DNA of 64,000 bases from Treponema sp. (GTDB lineage Bacteria; Spirochaetota; Spirochaetia; Treponematales; Treponemataceae), in assembly GCA_017548565.1 (NCBI GenBank), contig JAFYZU010000009.1, forward strand, positions 1 to 64,000. Direction: 5' to 3'. Positions 16,176 through 23,209 of the stretch are shown here, piece by piece (position 1 is the stretch's first letter; the number at the start of each line of letters is the position of its first letter). Position numbers and translations under genes: made by a program. The notes below the pieces were generated by a model, which saw only the letters and a list, made by a program, of their open reading frames with translations, was not told the origin of the DNA and made no database searches.

Positions 16176-17030
16176 ATGCCAGTATGTGATGTATGCTTTC
16201 GTTACTGCAAAATAGAAGAAAACTCAACAGGTTTTTGTGGGGGTCGTACCTGCCGCGACGGACAAATAGTTGCCGCGAATTATGGCCGGCTCACATCTAT
16301 CACTCTCGACCCGATAGAAAAGAAACCTCTCAAAATGTTTCATCCGGGCAGTAATATTTTATCACTCGGTTCTTACGGCTGTAACCTGCGCTGCCCCTTC
16401 TGTCAGAACTCAAGCATTTCCTGGTCGCAAAAAGCCTTCGAGTATAAAGACCACGCCGACTACTACGCGCCAGAAGAAATCGTCAAAACCGCGCTGGACC
16501 TCCACAACAGCCCAAGCGGCAACCTCGGACTCGCCTTTACCTACAACGAGCCTCTTATCGATTACGAGTTTGTGCGCGACACAGCAAAGCTTTCAAAAGA
16601 AGCCGACCTTCACAACGTCCTCGTAACAAACGGCACTGCAACACAGAAAGTCCTGAACGAAATCTTGCCTTACATCGACGCCATGAACATCGACCTAAAA
16701 GCATTCACCCCGCGCTTCTATCACGACTTCCTCGACGGTGATTTTCAGATGGTAAAAGATTTCATCAAATCCGCCGCCACCTCCTGTCACGTTGAACTCA
16801 CAACTTTAATCATCCCCCAAGAAAACGACAGCGAAGAAGAAACGCGCGAACTTTCCGCCTGGGTTGCCGCCCTCGAAAAACGACTCAACAAAAAAATCCC
16901 GCTCCACATCACTCGCTTTTTCCCAGCCTTCAAACTCACCGACCGCGATGCCACACCAGTCGCCACAATTCTCAACCTCGTCGAAATCGCAAAAGAAAAT
17001 CTGGAATTTGTCTTCCCCGGAAATATCTAA
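16176..17030 (+). CDS. amrS: AmmeMemoRadiSam system radical SAM enzyme
   Basis: Radical SAM protein that binds a 4Fe-4S cluster through Cys69, Cys73 and Cys76 (GCNLRCPFCQN). The N-terminus carries a second Cys set (Cys4, 7, 11, 21 and 26), typical of this family and close to the pyruvate formate-lyase activating enzyme type. The segments TYNEPLIDYEF and VLVTNGT are characteristic. The ATG at 16176 has a GGAG five bases upstream; a TTG five codons earlier is in frame but less likely. It lies 21 bases after the Memo-AMMECR1 gene. The substrate is unknown; modification of a protein or small molecule together with Memo and AMMECR1 is inferred from conserved clustering. Confidence 0.93.
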   Translation: MPVCDVCFRYCKIEENSTGFCGGRTCRDGQIVAANYGRLTSITLDPIEKKPLKMFHPGSNILSLGSYGCNLRCPFCQNSSISWSQKAFEYKDHADYYAPEEIVKTALDLHNSPSGNLGLAFTYNEPLIDYEFVRDTAKLSKEADLHNVLVTNGTATQKVLNEILPYIDAMNIDLKAFTPRFYHDFLDGDFQMVKDFIKSAATSCHVELTTLIIPQENDSEEETRELSAWVAALEKRLNKKIPLHITRFFPAFKLTDRDATPVATILNLVEIAKENLEFVFPGNI

Positions 17031-17057
17031 TCTCTCGACCGATAAATAATTATAAAT

Positions 17058-17086
17058 TTGGCTTTAAAGACTTTTCCTTTTATCAT
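17058..17086 (+). promoter_or_regulatory. Promoter of the FGE-like gene
   Basis: TTGGCT (17058-17063), a 17-base spacer and TATCAT (17081-17086) lie about 22 bases before the ATG at 17109, which also has an AAGGAG site. Confidence 0.45.
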
Positions 17087-17108
17087 ATAAACATAAGGAG
17101 TTATCAAC

Positions 17109-18128
17109 ATGAAGAGACGAATCTTTTTCATCTTATTTTTAATTTTCTTCTCCCTTGTTATTGCACGCGATACAAAGCCTCAATATTCTGACAGCGATCT
17201 TGTGATTTCTAAAACTCTTACCTCGGGCGTGAACTTTGTTTATGTTGAAGGCGGAACTTTTACTATGGGCAGCATTGATGACGAACCTCTGGATCCCTTC
17301 AATTATGATTATGAAAAACCGCTTCATGATGTTACATTGGATTCTTTTAAGATGCTCAGCACAGAAGTTACTCAAGGACTTTTTGAAGCTGTCATGGGAT
17401 ATAACGAATCATATTTCACAGGCGGATCAATGGGCTGGAAGACTCATCCTAAACCTGAATATGCAGTGAAGATTAAATACAACAACGCTTATTACAAAGG
17501 CCTGTCCAAACCTGTTGAATGTGTAACCTGGTTCGAAGCCGTAATATTTTGTAACAAATGGAGTATGATGGAAGGACGCACTCCCTGTTATTCCTTAAAC
17601 GGAAGCGTAAATCCTGATGACTGGGAAAGTCTTGAATATCATGATCCGGAAAAGGTCTGGTTAGGCACAAACTGGGATTGCATAGAGTGTAACTGGGAAG
17701 CAGATGGATTTCGTTTACCAACAGAGGCAGAATGGGAATATGCGGCCAGAGGTGGAAAGCATAAAAGTCCTTACAAGTATTCTGGAAGCGACAACATTTC
17801 TGAGGTTGCATGGTACTATATGAATATTTTTCGTCAAAACAGCTGGGATAAAACTCACAAAGTTGCTGCAAAAAAACCAAATGCACTTGGTATTTATGAT
17901 ATGTCTGGTAATGTCCGCGAATGGTGCTGGGATTGGTTTAATTTTAGGTTTCCATATCCTGAAACTCCTCAAACTAATCCGACTGGTCCTGAAGAAGGAA
18001 GACTTCGTGTGAACCGCGGAGGAGACTATGGTGAGTGGTTTTGTTGCAAGGTTAGTGCAAGATGGGAAGATCTTCCCTCTAATGGTTTTAATTGTTTAGG
18101 ATTTCGGGTTGTTTGTAATGCCAATTGA
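17109..18128 (+). CDS. Exported formylglycine-generating-enzyme-like (SUMF1) protein
   Basis: The N-terminal 20 residues form a signal peptide or membrane anchor (RRIFFILFLIFFSLVIA). The rest is one FGE-sulfatase/SUMF1 domain: NFVYVEGGTFTMGS, the EVTQGLFEAVMGYN strand-helix, PVECVTWFEAVIFCNKWS, RLPTEAEWEYAARGG and NVREWCWDW, ending RVNRGGDY and GFRVV. The family includes enzymes that oxidise cysteine in sulfatases and also many non-catalytic extracellular binding proteins. No sulfatase gene is near, so catalysis is unproven. It is placed between the radical SAM gene and an ABC-F gene and has its own promoter. Confidence 0.88.
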   Translation: MKRRIFFILFLIFFSLVIARDTKPQYSDSDLVISKTLTSGVNFVYVEGGTFTMGSIDDEPLDPFNYDYEKPLHDVTLDSFKMLSTEVTQGLFEAVMGYNESYFTGGSMGWKTHPKPEYAVKIKYNNAYYKGLSKPVECVTWFEAVIFCNKWSMMEGRTPCYSLNGSVNPDDWESLEYHDPEKVWLGTNWDCIECNWEADGFRLPTEAEWEYAARGGKHKSPYKYSGSDNISEVAWYYMNIFRQNSWDKTHKVAAKKPNALGIYDMSGNVREWCWDWFNFRFPYPETPQTNPTGPEEGRLRVNRGGDYGEWFCCKVSARWEDLPSNGFNCLGFRVVCNAN

Positions 18129-18131
18129 TAA

Positions 18132-18159
18132 TTGACATCTTTTTCTATCTTCCTATAAA
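18132..18159 (+). promoter_or_regulatory. Promoter and long leader of the ABC-F gene
   Basis: TTGACA (18132-18137), a 16-base spacer and TATAAA (18154-18159). The expected leader is about 175 bases long. It contains an AGGAG site at 18180-18184 followed by ATG TAA at 18195-18200 (a start directly followed by a stop), and a longer frame from 18233 that overlaps the ABC-F start. Confidence 0.5.
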
Positions 18160-18342
18160 ATAAAAATATATTAATTTTCAGGAGACATCGCCCAATGTAA
18201 ATACGTAACTGATTTCCACATTTTTTTCTCAAATGAAATTTCGATATGGAAGTCGGTTGTGGTTTTACATTTTTATTTTATTTCGGGCGGCTTGTCGCTC
18301 GGGTCGTGTCTTGCTGCAACGGCTTCTGATTCAGGAGGCCAT

Positions 18343-19896
18343 ATGTCAATTCAAATATCTAATCTTAATTTTTCTTATTCATCTTCTAATTCAACTCTTT
18401 TTGAGGATTTCTCTATTCAATTTTTTGATGGCTGGACTTGCGTTGCGGGAAGCAATGGCTGCGGTAAAAGTACGCTGCTTAAACTGATTGCAGGGCTGAT
18501 TGAGCCGGACGGTGGAAAGATTTCTTGTGATGGAAATACAATTTATTGCCCGCAGGAAACCGCTGAGATTCCGGACAACCTCTACACCGCTTTCTGGTCT
18601 GATGATAACGAGGTCCGCCGATTTTTCTCGCGGCTTTGTGTAACGGAAGAAATGCTCGAGCGTTATGACACACTTTCGGGCGGCGAAAAAAAACGTATTC
18701 AGATTGCCTGTGCTCTTGCAGAACAGCCGAATGTGCTTCTGCTCGATGAGCCTACTAATCATCTTGATGCAGAAACTACAAAAATGATTTCAGACGCCCT
18801 TGGTGATTTTCATGGCACGGGCATTATGGTAAGTCACGACCGAGGCTTTGCTGATTCACTATGCAACAGGACAATTTATCTTTATAACGAGTCTCACGCT
18901 TTTTCTGGTGGACGAGATTGTATTGCCTGCGACATCTATCCCTGCGGCCTCACTAAAGCTCTGGAGCTGCGTCAAAGCGGACAGACACAGTCACGCGAAA
19001 ACTGGGAAAAACTGAATTCAAAAGCCGCATCAGAAAAGCAGCGAAGTGCAAAGCTCGAATCAGAAAATCAAAAATCAAAAGCACGTCTCTCTAAAAAAAC
19101 AGTTTCTGCAAATGACCACGATGCAAAACGAAAACTCGACGTTGCACGCATCAGTGGAAAAGATCGCATCACAGGTGACGCAAAAGCCCGGCTGGAAACA
19201 CAAATCCGCCAGACCGAAGCAGAACGCGACAACATAAAAAAAGCCCTGAGCCGCAAGGAAGGTTTTTCTGTTGAGAATACTGATTTTTCAAAACCGATTG
19301 TTATTGAAGAAACGCAGATTCAGGCTGGCTCGTACACACTGGCAGTTCCACACCTCGAAATTAAACGCGGTACAAAGCTCGCTCTCACCGGTCAGAATGG
19401 AGCCGGAAAAACTCTTTTTGTAAATCATGTGATTGGACTTCTGGAAGCGGCCGGCCGTCAAAACGAACTGCTTTATCTACCGCAGGAAATCAGCGATGAA
19501 GAACGAGGGCAGATTTTTGAAGAGTTCTCCCAGCTGGAAGAAGCCGAACGCGGCGAAGTGCTCTCAACGCTTTACAGACTCGGAAGCGAACCGACACGAC
19601 TTAGTGCCGAGGCCACGGCAAGCAACGAAAGCGACAGACAGCAGGTAAGTCCCGGAGAACTCCGCAAGCTAATGATAGCCCTGGCCGTGCAAAGACCTCT
19701 CTCCCTTTTGATTCTTGATGAGCCCACAAACCACATGGATATCACAAGCGTGCTTGCACTTGAAGCTGCACTCGCCTCCCTGGATTGTGCTATGATTGTT
19801 GTAAGTCACGACAAAGCCTTTCTCGAAAAAATCACAAACGCATCGCTGACAGCAGAACGCACCAGTCCAACATCAGGAGTGATAAAGAAAGTATGA
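18343..19896 (+). CDS. ABC-F family ATPase
   Basis: Soluble protein with two ATP-binding cassettes and no membrane segments, as in ABC-F factors that act on the ribosome. Cassette 1 has Walker A GSNGCGKST (36-44), signature LSGGEKKR (111-118) and LLLDEPTNHLD (132-142). A charged helical linker spans about 225-315. Cassette 2 has GQNGAGKT near 350, signature SPGELRKLM, and LLILDEPTNHMD near 455-466. The 517-residue length and short linker fit the antibiotic-resistance ABC-F group better than EttA, but resistance is inference. The ATG at 18343 has an AGGAGG site four bases upstream; an in-frame ATG at 18259 lacks one. Its stop overlaps the AraC gene start. Confidence 0.9.
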   Translation: MSIQISNLNFSYSSSNSTLFEDFSIQFFDGWTCVAGSNGCGKSTLLKLIAGLIEPDGGKISCDGNTIYCPQETAEIPDNLYTAFWSDDNEVRRFFSRLCVTEEMLERYDTLSGGEKKRIQIACALAEQPNVLLLDEPTNHLDAETTKMISDALGDFHGTGIMVSHDRGFADSLCNRTIYLYNESHAFSGGRDCIACDIYPCGLTKALELRQSGQTQSRENWEKLNSKAASEKQRSAKLESENQKSKARLSKKTVSANDHDAKRKLDVARISGKDRITGDAKARLETQIRQTEAERDNIKKALSRKEGFSVENTDFSKPIVIEETQIQAGSYTLAVPHLEIKRGTKLALTGQNGAGKTLFVNHVIGLLEAAGRQNELLYLPQEISDEERGQIFEEFSQLEEAERGEVLSTLYRLGSEPTRLSAEATASNESDRQQVSPGELRKLMIALAVQRPLSLLILDEPTNHMDITSVLALEAALASLDCAMIVVSHDKAFLEKITNASLTAERTSPTSGVIKKV

Positions 19897-20558
19897 TAAA
19901 CGAAATCTCTTACCGCAAAAAAAATGACGACATTGAATGTGTTCATTACAAAAGCTGGACAAAGGCTTATCCGCCCCATACACACGCCGAACACTTAACT
20001 CTTGGAATTGTTGAAGCGGGAAAAGTCTGCATTGTGATGAACGGCGTGTCAAAAGTTTTTTGCGAAGGAGATGAGTTTCAGATTTCACCGGATGTTCTTC
20101 ATGAAATCAAGCCTGTTGATAATAAGGGATATTCAATGCTGGTTACCTGCGTGCGGGTTCCAACCCCGGCGCCAGCACCAGCGGAATCAGAAAACAAACC
20201 AGCTGACAGCGCACTTGTAGAACTCAAAGATTCAATCCTCGACCAGCCCGAAAATCTATATCTGATTGAAGAAATGGCACAGGACACAAACATCAGTCCT
20301 TTTCATCTGATCAGAAAATTTAAAAAGCTGTACGGGCTTACACCTCATCAGTTTCAGATTCAGTGCAAGGTGCGAAAAGCACAGAAGCTGCTGGAAGAAG
20401 AAAAAAGCGTCTGCGAGGTAACTTATGATGCAGGCTTCTGCGACCAGAGTCACCTCGACAGATGCTTTCAAAAGATTGTAGGCATGACTCCTAAGGAGTA
20501 CAAGGAAGCTTCGACCCCATCAGAGCCCGACAAGAAATCTAACACAAAGCCGGAATAA
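19893..20558 (+). CDS. AraC family transcriptional regulator with cupin sensor
   Basis: Residues 1-100 form a cupin-type sensing domain (YPPHTHAEHLTLGIVEAG, then DEFQISPDVLHEIKPV). After a Pro/Ala-rich linker, residues 120-212 hold two helix-turn-helix units of the AraC type (EEMAQDTNISPFHLIRKFKK, then YDAGFCDQSHLDRCFQKIVG). The ATG at 19893 overlaps the ABC-F stop in an ATGA junction, so the two are translationally coupled and the regulator may control the ABC-F gene or the cupin gene. A longer in-frame start inside the ABC-F gene was rejected. The 3' end overlaps the convergent cupin gene by 20 bases. Confidence 0.9.
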   Translation: MINEISYRKKNDDIECVHYKSWTKAYPPHTHAEHLTLGIVEAGKVCIVMNGVSKVFCEGDEFQISPDVLHEIKPVDNKGYSMLVTCVRVPTPAPAPAESENKPADSALVELKDSILDQPENLYLIEEMAQDTNISPFHLIRKFKKLYGLTPHQFQIQCKVRKAQKLLEEEKSVCEVTYDAGFCDQSHLDRCFQKIVGMTPKEYKEASTPSEPDKKSNTKPE

Positions 20559-20928
20559 ACTTCGCAAAAAGATAAAGACCTTTCGGCCCCGCATTAACTT
20601 CGTGCGGCACCTTCGCAGGCATAATCGAAATCACACCAGGCTCGTAAACAAGCGCCTTCCCGTTATTAATACACTCGCCGTAGCCCGCAATTACCTCGTG
20701 AGTTTCAAGCTGAGTTTCGTGAATGTGATTCTTAATGCTTTTGTTAGGCGCAATTCTAACCAGGTGATAGCTGAAATCCCCGCCAGTCTGTTTTGAAGTA
20801 ATGATGTGCTTAAGCTCAACACCTTCAAAAACCGGATGTTTGTTCCAGCCGATTTCGCTGAACAGAATTTCCCCTTCCGGCAGTTTCAAATTACCACAGT
20901 TAAATTTTTCAAAAAGTTCTTTATTCAT
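20539..20928 (-). CDS. Cupin-domain protein
   Basis: A 129-residue single-domain cupin. The beta-barrel motifs are visible as NHIHETQLETHEVIAGYGE (metal-binding HxH...E and His) and, 20 residues on, PGVISIMPAKVPHEVNA. Cupins of this size may bind a metal and a small ligand or act as isomerases or dioxygenases; the substrate cannot be told. An AGAGG site lies seven bases before the ATG. It is convergent with, and overlaps, the AraC gene, whose own sensor is also a cupin, so the two may respond to the same ligand. Confidence 0.85.
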   Translation of the reverse strand: MNKELFEKFNCGNLKLPEGEILFSEIGWNKHPVFEGVELKHIITSKQTGGDFSYHLVRIAPNKSIKNHIHETQLETHEVIAGYGECINNGKALVYEPGVISIMPAKVPHEVNAGPKGLYLFAKFIPALC

Positions 20929-20974
20929 ATTGTTACCTCTTGAGGAAAGTGTAGTAAAAAAACGGACTAAAAAA

Positions 20975-21003
20975 TTGGATAAAATTGCTATATTTAGTAT
21001 AAT
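20975..21003 (+). promoter_or_regulatory. Promoter of the M48 protease gene (probable leaderless transcript)
   Basis: TTGGAT (20975-20980), a 17-base spacer and a perfect TATAAT (20998-21003). The ATG at 21010 lies where transcription should begin, and no Shine-Dalgarno sequence fits between. Confidence 0.65.
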
Positions 21004-21009
21004 CAGATT

Positions 21010-22347
21010 ATGAACATTTCAATTAATTTATCTAACCCATTTGTTTTAATTTTTCTCTGTGGCACTGTCGCAACTTTCCTTATCAATCATTTTCTCGAAT
21101 TTATTGATTATCGAGCACGCGTAAAAAACGCCGGCAGCATTCCAGAGGTTCTTCAAAAAATCCCTCTTGCTGCCCAAACCTTTGACAGTGAAAAACTTAA
21201 AAACATAAGCGCCTACGAAGATGCAAAATATTTTAAGTTTTGCGTGTCTTCGGTGTTCACGACAGCGCTGGATTTCGCACTTGTTCTTTTTGGGTTCTAT
21301 CCTTTTATATTTAATTTTGTCTGCAACATCACAGGATTCCCTTCAACAATCAGCAACAGCTTTTGCGCCTTCTTTCTTTTTATGTTGATTACAGCAGTTC
21401 CTTCGTTTATTCTTGCAATTCCTTTTTCACTCTATAGCGAATTTGTAATCGAAAAGAAATTCGGCTTCTCTAACATGACAATAAAGCTCTGGATAGCAGA
21501 CACGCTGAAGAGCATGATTATCAGTATGCTTTTGATTTCGCTTTTAACTTTTATCGCCGCAGTTGCTTTTGTAAAATTTCAGACAAGCTGGTGGTTCATT
21601 CTCGCTTCAGTTTTGATAGCCTTTACTTTTATTATGCAGGTAGTTTATCCGAAATTCATTGCACCGCTTTTTAATAAATTTACTCCGCTTGAAGACGGTG
21701 AAGCCAAAGATAAAATCATGGCTATTCTCGAAAAAATCGGATTCAAAAACGGCGGGCTTTTTGTGATGGATGCCTCAAAAAGAAGCGGCCACAGCAACGC
21801 CTATTTCTCTGGTTTTGGAAAAACAAAACGTATCGTACTTTATGATACACTTTTAAAATCTCTAACTCCGGACGAGCTTGCTGCAGTTCTTGGTCACGAG
21901 CTTGGACATTTCAAACTTCATCACATCACAAAGCGCCTTATCATTATGATTCCAATGGAGTTTGTTGTAACCTTCCTTTTATATAAGATGGCACACCTGA
22001 CCGGACTTTATAACGCATTCGGCTTTTCAAATATCACAGCGCAAAACATAGCAAATGTTCAGTTTATAGGAATCTTCCTTGCTTCAATGCTCTGGGGCGC
22101 TGTCAGCGAAATCATTTCTCCTGTCTCGAATATTTTCTCACGCAAGCAGGAATATCAGGCAGATTCTTTTGGTGCGAAGGCCTGCGGTAAACCGGATTAC
22201 CTCATCACCGGCCTCATCAAACTCAACAGCGAAAATCTTTCTGAACTGATTCCACCAAAGCTTTACGTCTTCTGGAATTATTCGCACCCGACACTCGTAG
22301 AAAGAATCGAAAAACTGGAACAGGTTCAGAAGGATGATTCCTTTTAA
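21010..22347 (+). CDS. M48 family integral membrane metalloprotease (Ste24-like)
   Basis: Membrane zinc protease of the Ste24/CAAX prenyl protease 1 type. The zinc site HELGH is in LGHELGHFKLHH near residue 298, with the third ligand Glu expected in EYQADSFGAKACG near residue 380. Seven or so hydrophobic segments span the protein. The segment RSGHSNAYFSGFG before the zinc site is a family hallmark. The 445-residue length matches full family members. Bacterial members are thought to degrade or quality-control membrane proteins. Its stop codon overlaps that of the convergent VapC gene by three bases. The promoter places the start of transcription at the ATG. Confidence 0.93.
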   Translation: MNISINLSNPFVLIFLCGTVATFLINHFLEFIDYRARVKNAGSIPEVLQKIPLAAQTFDSEKLKNISAYEDAKYFKFCVSSVFTTALDFALVLFGFYPFIFNFVCNITGFPSTISNSFCAFFLFMLITAVPSFILAIPFSLYSEFVIEKKFGFSNMTIKLWIADTLKSMIISMLLISLLTFIAAVAFVKFQTSWWFILASVLIAFTFIMQVVYPKFIAPLFNKFTPLEDGEAKDKIMAILEKIGFKNGGLFVMDASKRSGHSNAYFSGFGKTKRIVLYDTLLKSLTPDELAAVLGHELGHFKLHHITKRLIIMIPMEFVVTFLLYKMAHLTGLYNAFGFSNITAQNIANVQFIGIFLASMLWGAVSEIISPVSNIFSRKQEYQADSFGAKACGKPDYLITGLIKLNSENLSELIPPKLYVFWNYSHPTLVERIEKLEQVQKDDSF

Positions 22348-22799
22348 ACAGTTTCTTCAAACCAGTTCTCAACCTGTAAATCACTTACTTCCTGAATTGC
22401 TGTAAAATGCTTTGTATTACGTGTTACAAGAACCATGTGATTTGCAAGGGCGATGGCGGCAATCATGCTGTCCTCTTTTTGAGTAGGACGGCCCTTTTGC
22501 TCAAGCTTTGCTCTAAGTGAGGCGTGAATGTCAGCTGCTCTTTCTGAAAAGTTTTTTATTCTGAAGTTTTCATGAACATCATCTTTAATAAACTTTTCAA
22601 GATATTTTTTATTCATACCTTCAGGCAAACGATATAAACCAAATAATAATTCCTGCCACACTGGAGTACAAATGGCACAATCTGAGTTATGCTCCGCAAT
22701 CTTTTTAATCACATTGAAGTCAGGTTCTGGTTTTATAATTTCGGAAACAATATTTGAATCTAAAAGAAAATGTGGTTCTTCTTCTGTATAATCAGTCAT
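22344..22799 (-). CDS. vapC: VapC-type PIN-domain toxin
   Basis: Small PIN-domain ribonuclease, expected to cut RNA and stop growth unless bound by its antitoxin. Acidic metal ligands are visible: Asp in FLLDSNIVSEI near the start, Glu in TPVWQELLFG, and Asp in KEDSMIAAIALANHM, with a final TRNTKHF strand. The ATG at 22799 was chosen because it overlaps the antitoxin stop as ATGACTGA and has a GGAG seven bases upstream. An earlier in-frame start ten codons upstream lies inside the antitoxin gene. It is cotranscribed with the antitoxin from the promoter at 23116-23144. Confidence 0.9.
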   Translation of the reverse strand: MTDYTEEEPHFLLDSNIVSEIIKPEPDFNVIKKIAEHNSDCAICTPVWQELLFGLYRLPEGMNKKYLEKFIKDDVHENFRIKNFSERAADIHASLRAKLEQKGRPTQKEDSMIAAIALANHMVLVTRNTKHFTAIQEVSDLQVENWFEETV

Positions 22800-23097
22800 C
22801 AAACACTCCATCAAAAACATGCGATTCATAAGTATCTGGTGTATTATCTCTCACATCAAAAATCCTATCGATATCTTCATTAGTAAAGAGCCCTGCAGTT
22901 TTTCTGCGGAATTCTGCTGCGCGGTCAAGAATTGTGTCTTTGCGGCCTTTTGCAATTATTCTGTGGTAATCATCAATAGAGAGCAGCACACCCACAGTCT
23001 GGTTTCGTCGCGAAATAAAAACCGGCCCCGTCTCTTCTGCCTGGTGCATAAACAGCGGCAGTTTGTTTTTAGCTTCATACATTGGAACTGTGTTCAT
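22792..23097 (-). CDS. Phd/YefM-type antitoxin
   Basis: A 101-residue protein with the Phd/YefM N-terminal DNA-binding fold (NTVPMYEAKNKLPLFMHQAE, then PVFISRRNQTVGVLLSIDDY). The C-terminal 40 residues are charged and should wrap the toxin. The ATG at 23097 has GGAGG six bases upstream and replaces a longer frame that begins ten codons earlier. It is the first gene of the pair and probably represses its own promoter through the two ATAGCTAT sites. Confidence 0.9.
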   Translation of the reverse strand: MNTVPMYEAKNKLPLFMHQAEETGPVFISRRNQTVGVLLSIDDYHRIIAKGRKDTILDRAAEFRRKTAGLFTNEDIDRIFDVRDNTPDTYESHVFDGVFDD

Positions 23098-23115
23098 AGC
23101 ATACCTCCAACGAAG

Positions 23116-23144
23116 ATAATAAAACATAATAGCTATTCTGTCAA
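23116..23144 (-). promoter_or_regulatory. Promoter of the toxin-antitoxin operon
   Basis: On the minus strand a perfect TTGACA (23144-23139), a 17-base spacer and TATTAT (23121-23116). The antitoxin ATG follows 19 bases later. Confidence 0.75.
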
Positions 23145-23159
23145 CCTTTATATAGCTAT
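23129..23159. promoter_or_regulatory. Likely antitoxin operator, two ATAGCTAT sites
   Basis: The self-complementary octamer ATAGCTAT lies at 23129-23136, inside the promoter spacer, and again at 23152-23159, just upstream of -35. The centres are 23 bases apart, about two helical turns, as expected for a dimer of dimers. Confidence 0.6.
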
Positions 23160-23209
23160 GTGCAAAATTTGTAATAGTTAATAACTGATTTATTTGTTAT
23201 AATTTAATT

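Noticed and set aside
18259-18342. Earlier in-frame start of the ABC-F gene at 18259
   Set aside because: It has no ribosome site and adds 28 residues without family match, whereas the ATG at 18343 has AGGAGG at ideal distance and opens the cassette.
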